Shown in pieces: positions 43,701 through 56,003 of a stretch of 64,000 bases of DNA. Made by a program: the position numbers and the translations under genes. The stretch's first letter is position 1. Each line of letters starts with the position of its first letter. The notes beneath the pieces are model-generated. The model searched no databases, was not told the DNA's origin, and saw nothing but the letters and a program-made list of their open reading frames with translations. The stretch is from Coenobita brevimanus. Its lineage: Eukaryota > Arthropoda > Malacostraca > Decapoda > Coenobitidae. The stretch lies in assembly GCA_032717465.1 (NCBI GenBank), contig CM064664.1, forward strand, positions 117,001 to 181,000, written 5' to 3'.

Positions 43701-44271
43701 CGATAACTACAAAGTTCATCATCTTTCCAATCTTTCAGTCACAAGCAACAAAGACCGAGGCATAAGCGATGTCATCGGACGATGTGTACTGGATAAATGC
43801 CAGTCAACCCCAGAACAACACATGCAACTCAACTGACACAGCTCTATAGAATGACGAAAAAAAAAAAAATAACATGGTCAGAATTGGGCGAATTTTCCAC
43901 ACCCTGTCTGTGGGTAAGGGTCACACGTTTGGGGAAAAGTGCAGGAACCATAATATGGCAAAGTACCCTGGAATGTGCCATGTACCTCCCAAAGACAGGT
44001 GTGGCTGTGAGGTCGTCCATAATCCAATAGTCCTGTATAGCATGCCTTTATTCTGTGTGCCATCAGTACGGTCACAGCTTGCCACACGTATAATTCTCCG
44101 ACTTCAACAGGATACCATTCCGTCATGTTTGCTCTTGTCACAGAAGGGGATAATCCAGTGTAGGGAGAGTTTCTGGTGATAATGATCCTGTGCCCAGGTG
44201 TTCCTTTACGGACAGTGAAAATAAAAATACCGTGAAAAATCCATGATGCACGAATTGCATGTCCCTGGAGA
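43701..44271. other. Unassigned stretch, possibly more of the decayed piggyBac remnant
   Basis: ORFs on both strands (plus 43874-44179, minus 44501-43878) give no motif I recognise. An A-run lies at 43857-43869. Confidence 0.45.
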
Positions 44272-45143
44272 ATGTGCCCAGATACTTGCCTGAGGATCAT
44301 CAAAAGCAGCCTCCGCGGGCTCAAACCCTTTCCCCTCCTTTTACACAGTAATTTTGGTTGTCCCCACTCTTTTAATGCTAGTAAAACTAAATATATACAA
44401 TTTACTAATAGACAGATATTGCCAGATTCGTACATTACCTTCAGTGCTACTAATATTCCCATCTCCAAAAATATTGAAATTCTTGGCGTCTCACTTAACA
44501 ATGCCCTCAGCTGGACCTCTCATGTCAGATCACTTGCTAAAACCGCCTCAAAAAAACTTGGATTGTTGTACAGAGTCCGTAACTTCTTCGTTAATGAGCA
44601 GTTAGCTATAATTTATAAGAGTCATGTGCGCTATCAGCTCGATTATTGCTCACCCTTGTGTAATGACTGTGGAGAGGTTGCATTAACAACTAGACAAAAT
44701 TCAGAACAAAGCTGTTAGATTATTAACAATCCTGCCATTACAAATAAACTACCTCCTCTGCAAGTAGGAAGGAATGTTGCCTCCCTTGCATTATTTTACA
44801 GATATTTTTTTGGCAAACGTTCAGACGAATTTGCGTCCATAGTGCCACCTCTCCAAGCCTTCCCTTGTGCTACACGGGCATCTGGTAGCGCTCATGACTG
44901 GAATGTCACTCAGCCATACTGCAGAACTTCTGCCTATCAGAATTCTTTCATTCCCCGAACTGCATCTCTCTGGAACTCACTTCCCCAGAGTTGTTTCCCT
45001 TCAAGTTTCAACCCACAGCTGTTCAAGTCTAACTGTTACAGATATTTTATGAACAGAGGACACCAGTAATCTCGTGTATGGATAATTTTTTTTTTAATTT
45101 TTTTTTTTTTCCTTCCTCCGTTGTTAAAAAAAAAAAAAAAAAA
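44272..45143 (+). mobile_element. Jockey-type LINE (family A), plus-strand 3' fragment with poly(A) tail
   Basis: Encodes the RT thumb and C-terminus: KTKYIQFTNRQILPDSYITF, NIEILGVSLNNALSWTSHVR, QLAIIYKSHVRYQLDYCSPL, then SGSAHDWNVTQPYCRTSAYQ and LWNSLPQSCFPSSFN. It is the same family as 4650-6930. It ends with T-rich sequence, CCTTCCTCCGTTGTT and about 18 A residues at 45126-45143. 5' truncated, with one or two frameshifts. Confidence 0.85.
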
Positions 45144-46308
45144 TGGCTGATGGCAACTAGGGCAATGGGCACGAGCACCACGTACACCACGGCCAAAGAC
45201 ATGCGTAAATATCTGTTATTATCTAGGAGTCCGTATTCCCCTTTGTAATTTATGTGTACTGTCATTTGTCTCAAGTGTCCATTGCCTTACCAGAGTAGAT
45301 TCATTCTTTTTCTTTACGAATTTTGAGTGGGACACCATCTTATGCCCTTGTGTGTCATTTAAATGGCTTTAAGAACGGCGAATACGTAATCATAGACGAG
45401 ATCATAGCACCTTCAGAACCGTTACGTCTCATAAATTTCAATCGAGAGTAAAACCAAAGAATTTAAATTGAGTTTGGGAGAAGTTTTCGCTGTGAATGAT
45501 TTGATGGAGGCTATTTTTCACTCCTATATATAAAAACTCTCCAAAGTTGAATAAAATCATCTAGCGGTTGTAGGAATCCCCCCTCCCCCAAAAAATTGAA
45601 TAAATAAAAGACGCTGCACTATCTAGGTGGCTAATATACACGAACACTTTTGAGCAATGGTATCTGCCAACCCTCTAATTTTCCCAACTAATACAAGGAA
45701 ATCGTAGCCAGAGTTCCATGCTGAATAAAAGCCTGCTGTCCAGTGCTGAGTTGGTAGTTCAAAGCTTTGTTGGACTGAAGAAAGAACAATGTACAATGAT
45801 ATTATTACTTGTCCGTCTGTATTCTCATTTTTTCCCCTTCATTATAACTTGTCCCAGACTTTTTTTCCTTTTGCATCGCATTTCACACAGCTAAGTGGCA
45901 GAATAACAAATTTGTGGTTATATATCCTTTCATTGACAATTTTCATGACCAGCAACATATCATAGTCCTGATATCTAGTTATAGCTAAGCCTTCAGGATG
46001 GAGAGGTGATAATATTAGGCCAAGTTAAAGTGAAAAGAGTACAGTAAGTGGTCTTTATCCCGTGAGAAACCCTGAATACGACTTTGTTTCGGCGAGAGAA
46101 AAACAGTGACGAGTATATACAGTAGAACCAATGGCTCACGTAGGAAGCAAATAACTGAGCAAGATTTATTACTAGAAAACATCCAAGGCCCTATGTGATG
46201 AACAGACTATAAGTGGAATTAACTTCAAATATATATTTTTTTCGTTCATTCCTGCTACCGACAGAATATTTCACTCAGGAGACAATTTTCAGACTGAGGG
46301 GGGTTACG
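45144..46308. other. Unassigned stretch
   Basis: No coding motif, tandem repeat or element end was recognised. The AT-rich sequence looks like ordinary intron DNA. Confidence 0.6.
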
Positions 46309-49300
46309 TTTTTTTTTTATGCGAGGAAGAAGGACCCAAAGGCCATGAGCCTGCAATATCAGTTCCCTCCAACAGAAAAATAAAATACAATAGAGAGCCA
46401 AATTCAAGATCCATTCATTTCGAGATGCCTCGACACACTGTGTTTGAAAGACTGTAGATCATAGACAGCAAGAAATACAGACAGAGGGAGACAGTTCCAG
46501 AGTTGACCTGTTGCATCAATGAAGGACTGGGAGTAACGGTTAACTCTTGCATTAGAGAGTTGGACAGAAAAGGGATGAGAGTTTGCTGCTAGACGGGTGC
46601 TATGCGCCCGTCGTAGAGGTGGAGGAATGCATTCAGACAGTTCAGAGGAGCAGTGACTATTAAAGTAGCGATAGAAAAGAGATAAAGATGCAACAGTGCG
46701 GCGAAGAGACAGAGGTTGAAGGGAGTCAGTAAGAGGAGAGTTAATGAGACGAAAAGCCTTTGACTCCATCCTATTGAGAAGAGCTGTATGTGGGAGGCCT
46801 CCCCACACATGAGAGTTGTACTCCACACAGGGGCTGATAAAACCCCTGTATAGAGTCAACAATTGCGCAGGGGTATAGAAAGAATGGAGTCAGTTTAGCA
46901 CACCTAATCTCATGGAAGCAGATTTTGCAAGGGATGTAATATGATCTTTCCAAGATAAGTCCCGAGTAAATGAAACCCCAAGCATGTTCAAGGATGATGC
47001 AGGATTAAGCTGAATATTATTAAACATTAGTGGGTATACCTGTGGATGATTTTGTCGGGTTGATAGGTGTAAGAATTGAGCCTTAGATACTTTAAAAACA
47101 ACCAGATTATTTTTACCCCAGTCAGAGATACGAGCCAAGTCAGACATTAGGTGTGCCATAGCCTCATCCCTTGTTTGTTGAAGTAACTGCTAAGATGGGC
47201 GTTGTGGGAACCGAATGGAAAGGTGAAGGGTGGAGTCATCAGTGTATGAGTGGATAAGGTTAGATGTACAGCTTAGAAGGTCATTGATGAAAAAAAGGAA
47301 GAGAGTTGGTGATAGGACAGAGCCCTGAGGAACACCACTGTTGATAGATCTAGGAGAAGAACGATGGCCGTCTACAACAGCGGCTATAGAACGACCAGAA
47401 AGGAATCTAGCGACGAAGGCAAACATAGAAGGATAGAAACCGTAAGAGGTCAGTTTGGAAATTAAAGATTTATACCAGACTCAACCGAAAACCTTTAAGA
47501 TGTCAAGTGCAATGGCAAAGCTTTCGCCAAAGTCCTGAAAGGAGGATGACCAGGAGTCATCCCTGACGGAACCCGTACTGACGATCAGAAAGAATGTTGT
47601 GATAAGAAAGATGCCTTAAAATTTTTCTATTGAGAATTTACTCGAAAACTTTTGAAATACAGGACGTTAAAGCAATTCGACGATAGTTGGAGGGTTGGGA
47701 ATGGTCACCCTTCTTTGGGACTGGCTTAATGATAGCAAACTTCCAGCAAGAAGGAAAGGTACAAGTTGACAGAAAAAGGTGAAAGAATTTGCCTAGGCAG
47801 GGTGTAAGTACAGAAGCACAGTTCTTGAGAACAACAGGAGGGACTCCATCAGGCCCATATGCATTTTTAGTATTGAGCCCAGTGATGGCAGAAAATACAT
47901 CAGCTGAAGAAATTTTAATATTAGCCATGAGGAAGTCAGAGGGGGGAAGTGCTGGAGGAACAGCACCGGAATCGTCTAAGGTGGAATTGGAAGAAAAAGT
48001 CTGTGTGAAGAGATCTGCTTTATCAGTAGAAGAAATAGCTACAGAACCATCAGAGTAGAAAAGAGGAGGGAAGGATGATGAGGTAAAGTTTTTATAAAGG
48101 TTTTTGGCAAGGTGCCAGAAGGAGCGGGAAGAATTCGAGTTGGAGAGTTGAGAGCATTTAGTACGGATGAAATTATTTTTAGCAGAGCAAAGAACAGACT
48201 TAGCACGATTCCGGGCAAAAACGTAAAGATGATGTGATTCAGGGGTGGGTTGGCTCCTGTACCTTATGTAGGCCCTCTCCTTGATGCGGACAGCATTAGA
48301 ACAAGCCTGATTAAACCAATACTTTCTTGGATTAGACAAAGGATATGAGAAAGGAATGTATGCTTCCATGCCCGAGAGAAAAACATCCATAATGCACAAG
48401 GCACACTAAGTTGGCTCCCGGCCATGGAAGCAAATCATTCCAGGGAAAATCAAAGAAGTACTGCCTGAGGGCCTCCCAATCCGCGGCTCCAAAATGTCAC
48501 AGACAACGTTTCACTGGAGGGTCCACAGGCCATACCGGAGTGATAGGACAGGATAAGGTGATAAGGTTGTGATCAGAGGAGCCCAACGGAGAGAAAAGAT
48601 AAACAGTGTAAGCAGAAGGATTAGTAGTAAGGAAGAGGTCAAGTATGTTGGAGCTCTCTCCAAGGCGGTCTGGGATACAGGTTGGGTGCTGTACAAGCTG
48701 CTCTAGGTCATTAAGGATAGAAAAGATGTAGGTTTGTTCACCAGGTGGATCAGTGAAAGGAGAGGAGAGCCAAAGGTGGTGGTGAACAATGAAATCTCCT
48801 AAAATGGAGATTTCAGAGATAGGAGAAATGGATAGAATGTGTTCCATCGTAGAAGTAAGATAGTCAAAGAATTTTTGAGTCAGTAGAATTAGGAGATAAG
48901 TAAACAGAACAGATATATTTAGTCAGAGAATGACAGGAAAGCCGAAGCCAGAGTGTAGAGAATTCAGAAGAATCGAGATCAGGAACACGAGAGCAAGACA
49001 AGTCATTGCGTATATATACACATCAGCCACCTTTGGCTTTGAAATGAGTATAGAGAAAGTAGGAGGATACAGAAAAGGGTTTGCTGTCAGTTGCCTCAGA
49101 CAGCTGAGTTCAGTTAGAATGAGAAGGGGAGGTTTAGAGGAGGGGAGGTGGTGCTCAACAGAGCAAAAGTTAGAGAAAAGGCCGCGAATGTTGAAGAAAT
49201 GAAGAAGTGACTCAGACAGTGGTTCCAGGCAGCTCAAGTCATCACCAGGAGAGGGGCGGAAGGTGGGAGAATTTATGCCCCCCCTCCCCCCGGGAACTCC

Positions 49301-49590
49301 GAGGCTGAGTGTTGAGACGCTATTAATTTTTTTGAATTTTTGAAAAGGAAGTGTAGCATGTACTGTACATGTAGTTTGGTGTACATAGTTAGAGAAATTT
49401 GTATTGGAGAGCATGCTGGCCTACTCTCTGTGTAACTGAGACACTGAAAAAGTTCAGCAAAGGGGAATGGTCAGGAACTAGTCCTGAGGGCTGATGAAAC
49501 AGGAGCTCCAGCTCTCCCTGTCATCAGCTTTCCATCCACATCGGGAGTACTACCCTGCTCGACTGGTGCTACAGTCTACTCCTACTATAC
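46309..49590 (-). mobile_element. Jockey-type LINE (family B), longest copy
   Basis: Minus strand, 5' to 3': a GC-richer leader (49590-49415), endonuclease start at 49414-48923 (FFNIRGLFSNFCSVEHHLPS), endonuclease end at 48847-48497 ([37 protein letters not shown] with the SDH box), linker and RT start at 48399-47638 (YWFNQACSNAVRIKERAYIR; AYGPDGVPPVVLKNCASVL; SQPSNYRRIALTSCISKVFE), an RT middle at 47426-47190 (SINSGVPQGSVLSPTLFLFF), the thumb at 47159-46890 and the C-terminus at 46862-46404. A poly(A) tail reads from the T-run at 46311-46319. Several frameshifts inactivate it. About 3.3 kb is near the expected length for ORF2 of this group; no ORF1 with a zinc knuckle was seen. Confidence 0.87.
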
Positions 49591-49847
49591 TTCTTAACCC
49601 TAGATAGGAAAGGATACACGGCCAGGGTGCGTATAAGTTTCGCGGTTAATGGTGTCCAGAATAATGGGTAATGGACAACTTTATTTTTTTGCACCAAGCA
49701 ATCCTAAGCCAGTCTATGCTGTTTCTGCTAGCGAGCTCACGTTCCTACCACTGCCGACTCTTTGGTGAGTACTTGTGTATCCAACTGGCACATGTCCTTC
49801 TGTAGCGTATATTTTTTGTAATAACAAAAAGGAAGAGACAGGAGTAG

Positions 49848-52185
49848 GATACAAAAATCCACACTGGCAGACGAAAAAAGATGTATTCCAAACAGTTTCG
49901 GCAACAGCTGTCGCCCTCTTCAGTGGATCTACAGACAAAGATGGTACATACAATTGCTGAGAAGCTGCTTATATGCAGGGTGAGGACACGTTTTCCCAAC
50001 CACACCTGATGTGACCTCACCAGACGCTCCCTCTACTCTGTCCACGACCTGAGTGAGGGATTACAAGGGGTGGCAAGGACCTTGCCACTAATTTTCTTGT
50101 CACTGGATCTAATTTATACATTCCTTCACTATGGTTAATATTATTATATCTCTCTATACATACAGCTTCCACTATCCTACTTTTCTTATGGTTACTATAT
50201 TTGTACAATTTTTGGCTAGAATTCCAGTTGATTATTTGGTCGTCTTCTGAAGAATGAACGTACACTGCGTTATTTATGTTGCCTATCTTACAAGCATACT
50301 TGTGTTCCTTAATACGAGTGTCCAAATCCCTTCCAGTTTCACCAATACAAACCAAATCACAGTCTCTACATTGAATTTTGTATACCCCTGCAGTTTCTTT
50401 ACTAATGGGTTTATTCTTTACTAACATTGAAGGTGGAAGTATATCTAAATGCAATGTTTACATCCAAATCATGACTCACAGACTTCACCAAGCTAAGATT
50501 TGACACATACGGAACTGTGATGTATGGCTTATTTTGTTGACTTTGTGATGTTGGTCTAGGTACAAAAAAGGCTTTTCTGACTTTAAAATACGCTTGCCTT
50601 ATAAACCAACTGGGATATTTAAGAACTAAAAATATTTTCCATATCTTAGCGTTTTCCGTATCCAGATGTTGGGGACTACTAATTCTGAGTGCTCTGAGGA
50701 ACATAGAAGAAATAACTGACATTTTAGTGGAACTGTGGTGATATGAATAATAATGTATATACAAATTGCACTGGGTTGGTTTCCTGCGTACAGAAAAGAT
50801 AAGTGTCCCAAGTTCATCCCGGTGCACAAATACATCTAAAAATGGAAGGGAACCATTATTTTCCCATTCAACTTTAAAATTAATTGAGGGAACTAATGCA
50901 TTTAATTTTGTAAGAAAATCGTCAAAGTTAGCGTATATGTCTGGCCAAAATGAAAACACATAATCAACATATTTATACCAAATTAAATTTTGAGGAGATA
51001 TGGTGGTAAGAAGGGTGGATTCAAAATATTCGATGTACAGGTTACTAAGAATGGGAGAGAGGGGCGAGCCCATACCCATACCAAACTTTTGCATGAAAAC
51101 CTGATCAAAAGAAAATGCATTACATTGCACACACACCCTAATAAGTTGGAGAAAGACATCATGTGGCATGCCGAGATCAATGTTACAATTAGGTAATTTT
51201 CTTCCAAGAAACTAATTACATCTTCAATAGGAACTTTAGTAAAAAGCGAATCAAAACTAACCAACCTGCCACTGGAGAAACTGAGAGACTTAATCTTATT
51301 AATAAAATCAGTAGAGTTTTGGACATGGGATTTAGAGAATGTTCCAGCCAATGGTGCTTATTTGTTTGCTAGAAATTTTGAAAGTTTGTAAGCGAATGAG
51401 CCACACTGTGAGATGATAGGACGGAGGAGAATCTGTGGTTTATGTGTCTTTGGTAATCCATAAATGTAAGGTAATTTTTGATTAATTTGAATGAACTTAC
51501 CTGCATCAATGTTTGGCACATCCTTTAAAAGGCTTTTGACTTTCTTATTAAAGTCTGTGGATAACCTCTTGAGAGGGGATAACAAGTTTTTCGTAAGTGG
51601 TGGCATCACTCAACAGGTGGTTCATCTTTTCCACATAATCAGGTTTGTCTAAAATGACCACACAATTACTTTTGTCCACTTTTGTAATAAGAATAGAATA
51701 TTTTTTCTTGAGACTTTCATTGGCCAAACGAAAACGACGTGGTATGGAGCCATTCGAGCTGAAATTTCCTATGAAACTGTTAATTATTAAATCAGTAAGG
51801 TATGGGATGTCCAGCGTGCTATTAAGGGTAGAAGAAACAAAATCAAGTGCTACATTATTTCCTGGTTTCAAGGCAAAGGACAAACCTAAATTTAACACTT
51901 GCTCCTCGACACGACTCAATACATACGTAGAAAGATTTAAGATGGAATTCGGTAACAAACACATGCTCCACAGACTTTGGTTACAAAATCACAAAGTTTT
52001 TCTTGCAATAGGATACGTGTGAAATACGTTTCTCTGTTGCATTTCCTGTCAGCTGTTTCACATATTGCTTGAAATAAATCATTTGGCAGTTGTTGCTTGA
52101 GGAAACTCAACGTACGTCGTAGATGGTAGTATACTTCATCAATTTCTCTTTTCACGTTGCGAATGCCGTCCATCTGCACGGATGA
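49848..52185 (-). mobile_element. Penelope-like element, longer minus-strand copy
   Basis: Minus-strand pieces, 5' to 3': 52188-51937, 51964-51548, 51609-51358, 51351-50983 (LVSFDSLFTKVPIEDVISFL), 51169-50411 (QKFGMGMGSPLSPILSNLYI; YKYVDYVFSFW) and 50454-50017, a GIY-YIG endonuclease (GVYKIQCRDCDLVCIGETGR; DTRIKEHKYACK). RT followed by a C-terminal GIY-YIG nuclease is diagnostic of Penelope-like elements. The YVDD box is changed to YVDY. Frames are interrupted by a stop after FLANK and by two frameshifts that the other copy shares. Confidence 0.92.
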
Positions 52186-53853
52186 CAAACATTGATGCAG
52201 GTAAGTTCATTCAAATTAATCAAAAATTACCTTACATTTATGGATTACCAAAGACACATAAACCACAGATTCTCCTCCGTCCTATCATCTCACAGTGTGG
52301 CTCATTCACTTACAAACTTTCAAAATTTCTAGCAAACAAATAAGCACCATTGGCTGGAACATTCTCTAAATCCCATGTCCAAAACTCTACTGATTTTATT
52401 AATAAGATTAAGTCTCTCAGTTTCTCCAGTGGCAGGTTGGTTAGTTTTGATTCGCTTTTTACTAAAGTTCCTATTGAAGATGTAATTAGTTTCTTGGAAG
52501 AAAATTACCTAATTGTAACATTGATCTCGGCATGCCACATGATGTCTTTCTCCAACTTATTAGGGTGTGTGTGCAATGTAATGCATTTTCTTTTGATCAG
52601 GTTTTCATGCAAAAGTTTGGTATGGGTATGGGCTCGCCCCTCTCTCCCATTCTTAGTAACCTGTACATCGAATATTTTGAATCCACCCTTCTTACAACCA
52701 TATCTCCTCAAAATTTAATTTGGTATAAATATGTTGATGATGTGTTTTCATTTTGGCCAGACATATACGCTAACTTTGACGATTTTCTTACAAAATTAAA
52801 TGCATTAGTTCCCTCAAATAATTTTAAAGTTGAATGGGAAAATAATGGTTCCCTTCCATTTTTAGATGTATTTGTGCACAGGGATGAACTTGGGACACTT
52901 ATCTTTTCTGTACGCAGGAAACCAACCCAGTGCAATTTGTATATACATTATTATTCATATCACCACAGTTCCACTAAAATGTCAGTTATTTCTTCTATGT
53001 TCCTCAGAGCACTCAGAATTAGTAGTCCCCAACATCTGGATACGGAAAACGCTAAGATATGGAAAATATTTTTAGTTCTTAAATATCCCAGTTGGTTTAT
53101 AAGGCAAGCGTATTTTAAAGTCAGAAAAGCCTTTTTTGTGCCTAGACCAACATCACAAAGTCAACAAAATAAGCCATACATCACAGTTCCGTATGTGTCA
53201 AATCTTAGCTTGGTGAAGTCTGTGAGTCATGATTTGGATGTAAACATTGCATTTAGATATACTTCCACCTTCAATGTTAGTAAAGAATAAACCCATTAGT
53301 AAAGAAACTGCAGGGGTATACAAAATTCAATGTAGAGACTGTGATTTGGTTTGTATTGGTGAAACTGGAAGGGATTTGGACACTCGTATTAAGGAACACA
53401 AGTATGCTTGTAAGATAGGCAACATAAATAACGCAGTGTACGTTCATTCTTCAGAAGACGCTCATATAATCAACTGGAATTCTATCCAAAAATTGTACAA
53501 ATATAGTAACCATAAGAAAAGTAGGATAGTGGAAGCTGTATGTATAGAGAGATATAATAATATTAACCATAATGAAGGAATGTATAAATTAGATCCAGTG
53601 ACAAGAAAATTAGTGGCAAGGTCCTTGCCACCCCTTGTAATCCCTCACTCAGGTCGTGGGCAGAGTAGAGGGAGCGTCTGGTGAGGTCACATCAGGTGTG
53701 GTTGGGAAAACGTGTCCTCACCCTGCATATAAGCAGCTTCTCAACAATTGTATGTACCATCTTTGTCTGTAGATCCACTGAAGAGGGCGACAGCTGTTGC
53801 CGAAACTGTTTGGAATACATCTTTTATCGTCTGCCAGTGTGGGTTTTTGTATC
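52186..53853 (+). mobile_element. Penelope-like element, 5'-truncated plus-strand copy
   Basis: 1668 bases, the exact reverse-oriented counterpart of 49848-51515, also 1668 bases. It contains the RT palm at 52532-53290 with an intact YVDD (YKYVDDVFSFW) and the GIY-YIG nuclease at 53247-53684 (GVYKIQCRDCDLVCIGETGR). It carries the same stop after FLANK and the same frameshifts as the minus-strand copy. It differs by scattered substitutions, for example SSEDAHIINW versus SSEDDQIINW. Confidence 0.92.
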
Positions 53854-54049
53854 GTATTTCCTGGTCACGATAGTGTGACTATTCCGCCGAGAGACAGGAG
53901 GGCCATTCTGGTCAAGGTCGAAGATTTGAACGCACATTTTGAGTGTTTCAGGCACAATATGACCATGTACATGCATGTAACATGCCCCACTATAAGCAGT
54001 AAAAAGTAGTATATATGGTTTTCTTTGTTTTTTAGTGAATTTGTGTAGA

Positions 54050-54440
54050 TAATGGAGGCAAAACAAGCTAGGTAGCTGTCCGACACACAGCTGGCAGAAT
54101 ATTCTGAAGCTGGAGTATTTCAAGAAGACTGTTTACATCACATTAGAACCCCTGAGTGACACAGAAACCCTTGACTGCTATTGTGGATGATGGGAAATTG
54201 ACCTAGTGTAGCAGTGACCCCGTAATGGGGTGGTTTTAGGGATCAGTGGTGGCTGGAATAATGGATAATTGGGAAATGTTATTTACAGGTGTGTAGTCAT
54301 GGGCCCCAAACGAACAAGAAACCTGTCAGACGAAGAGCTGGCAGAGTATCTGCAGTCAGAGGAGTTCTGCAAGTCTGTTGACACCACACTGGAATCCCAG
54401 AGTGACAAAGAAACCCTTGATGTTAGTTAGTGTGGGTGAT
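54050..54440 (+). pseudogene. Two diverged copies of a piggyBac-like N-terminal coding segment
   Basis: The second copy (from 54298) reads MGPKRTRNLSDEELAEYLQS, then EEFCKSVDTTLESQSDKETL. The first (from about 54050) is a decayed relative with stops (LSDTQLAEYSE at the matching place, then HIRTPE). Both are followed by related noncoding bases (GTGATG.GACT, AGTGACCC). The segment resembles the acidic N-terminal region before a transposase core, but no core follows. The function assignment is inference from its position inside a TTAA element. Confidence 0.55.
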
Positions 54441-55119
54441 GTGACTCTGGCTGAGTGTACCAGTGACCCTAGTGGTGGGTTGACGACCATCATTACACCA
54501 CACAAGGCCCCACAACAGGAGCCTGACACACTTATTGAGTGCTTTGAGGGTAGCAGTGTATATATTTATTACCTGTTTCCATTTATGCCAGGCTCCCAGT
54601 TTTCTATGGAACCCAGGTTTGTCAGGCCGACTGTGTGATATTTAGGTATTAGATTTATAGGCTGAGGTAGTTTTATTGCTCAGTTCAATTAATATGCATC
54701 TCAGGAAGAGAATAAGTCAGTATTACTTTTTCCTTCACTAATTTTTTTTTCAAGTAACTTATAAATGTATTTATTTTAGTTCAGTTTTATTAATTCCTAT
54801 TAATCTGGTCTCCACAGGAGTTATATTTGTATTTCAGCTCCACTAGTATTGCATAAAACATCTTTATATATATATATTTTAAAATTATTTTCCTTCACTG
54901 TATCCAATTGGCACAGGTCTTCGTATCCCGAGGTCAGAAGGGACGTCTTCCTATCTAGGGTTAACGAAGGGGTTAAATTATAGACTCGATTAGATATAAC
55001 TTCCAAAGAGTACATGAGTGTCTCTTCATTAGCTAAAGGAAATGATATATTACACCCATTCAGTGTACAAGGTATAGAGATAATTCATTCTGCCTGAAAA
55101 CTATAAACGTATTGTGCAG

Positions 55120-55248
55120 GTACAGCATGTTGGTTCACTTGCCGTACAGTCCTGACGGTGCCCGGGTGCTGCAAGTGGCTTCCTGGACCCCCACATCAGG
55201 TCTACGTTATCTCACACCTCCCACCCTTTTCCCGGAGAAATACACCAA
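55120..55248 (+). CDS. Variant ionotropic receptor, exon 3 in window (linker before S1)
   Basis: A 129-base exon: one base completing the Arg codon from 9052-9053, 42 codons, then AA that completes an Asn codon with the T at 55832. The acceptor is ATTGTGCAG/G and the donor CCAA/GTAATG. It encodes YSMLVHLPYSPDGARVLQVA, then SWTPTSGLRYLTPPTLFPEK. A hydrophobic strand followed by LPYSP and a W-T-P block and ending in FPEK is the usual IR sequence just before the ligand-binding S1 domain. The upstream neighbour exon lies 46 kb away, but phase and content fit. Confidence 0.88.
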
Positions 55249-55831
55249 GTAATGTGTACAGATTACTGGCCATTTCAGAACTGGAGGATCTTATGTACTC
55301 TGCTGAAATTACTGGGCATTACAAAACTGGAAAAATATAAGTAATGTATCCAGATAACGAATATAGCCTGAGCTATACCCATTACATTCTAATCTGGCTT
55401 AAAAATATCATTTCTTCTTGAATGGGTTTAACAAGAGATTAACATTAGACTATGGTGCAAGTCATGAGAAGGTGTTATGGAAATGAAGTAGAGACAAAGC
55501 ATCTAAGGTATGTGAAATATGTTGTGAAAGGTTGAAAATCTAGTGCAGATTAATGTAACACAGGTATAATTTGTGGCTGACAGTATACATGTTATAGGCA
55601 ATGTAATCAAAGAGAACTTCGAGCCGAGAAACAGTTACTTAAATGAAACTAATATTAGTAATCCAGTAATAATGATCAAAATTTGTCATGGAGTACCTGT
55701 ACTTGCTTTGAATTATACGCAATAGCCTTTATTCCCGCAGGATTATCATAGGCTGAATAAAGTCACTTCCACCTAATGTTGCATTGCAACTTCCGTCCGA
55801 TCAGAATACAGTATTACAATATTTTTGGCAG

Positions 55832-56003
55832 TTTCTATGGCGCGACGATAAACGTGACGGCGTTTACATATGAACCCTACTGGAGAGAGTCCACCGAGGG
55901 CAACACCACCAGGTACTCAGGCACTGACTACAACCAGCTGGTTACGGTTGCCCAGGCCCTGAATTTTACTTTCCGTGTCCTTCCGTCGCGCACCTGGAAC
56001 GAG
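55832..56003 (+). CDS. Variant ionotropic receptor, exon 4 in window (S1 start)
   Basis: 172 bases: one base plus 57 codons. The acceptor is TTTTTGGCAG, the donor GAG/GTGAGA. It encodes FYGATINVTAFTYEPYWRES at the first strand of the ligand-binding domain, then DYNQLVTVAQALNFTFRVLP and SRTWNE. The F-x-G-A-x-I-x-V-T-A-F start and the helix with N-F-T-F are typical of IR S1. It contains sequons NVT, NTT and NFT, consistent with an extracellular domain. Phase 0 at the end matches the next exon. Confidence 0.9.

Larger units (their letters stand above)
49594..54964. mobile_element. TTAA-flanked piggyBac-like DNA element interrupted by a Penelope pair
   Basis: TTAA at 49594-49597 and 54961-54964. 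Adjacent terminal inverted repeats are CCCTAGATAGGAA on the left and TTCCTATCTAGGG on the right, 13 of 13 matching. The outer parts (49594-49847 and 53854-54964) belong to this element; the inside is a Penelope-like inverted pair. The right part carries two related short coding remnants at about 54050-54180 and 54298-54430. No transposase core is present, so it is non-autonomous. Confidence 0.85.

Noticed and set aside
44272..45143. Possible independent host gene encoding a 148-codon ORF plus a 75-codon ORF
   Set aside because: Both pieces match the jockey-type family A fragment at 4650-6930 and end in a poly(A) tail.
49829..53910. GAGACAGGAG near both outer ends of the Penelope pair as a target duplication
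   Set aside because: The right-hand copy lies about 40 bases away from the arm end, so it does not flank the insertion exactly; likely coincidence.
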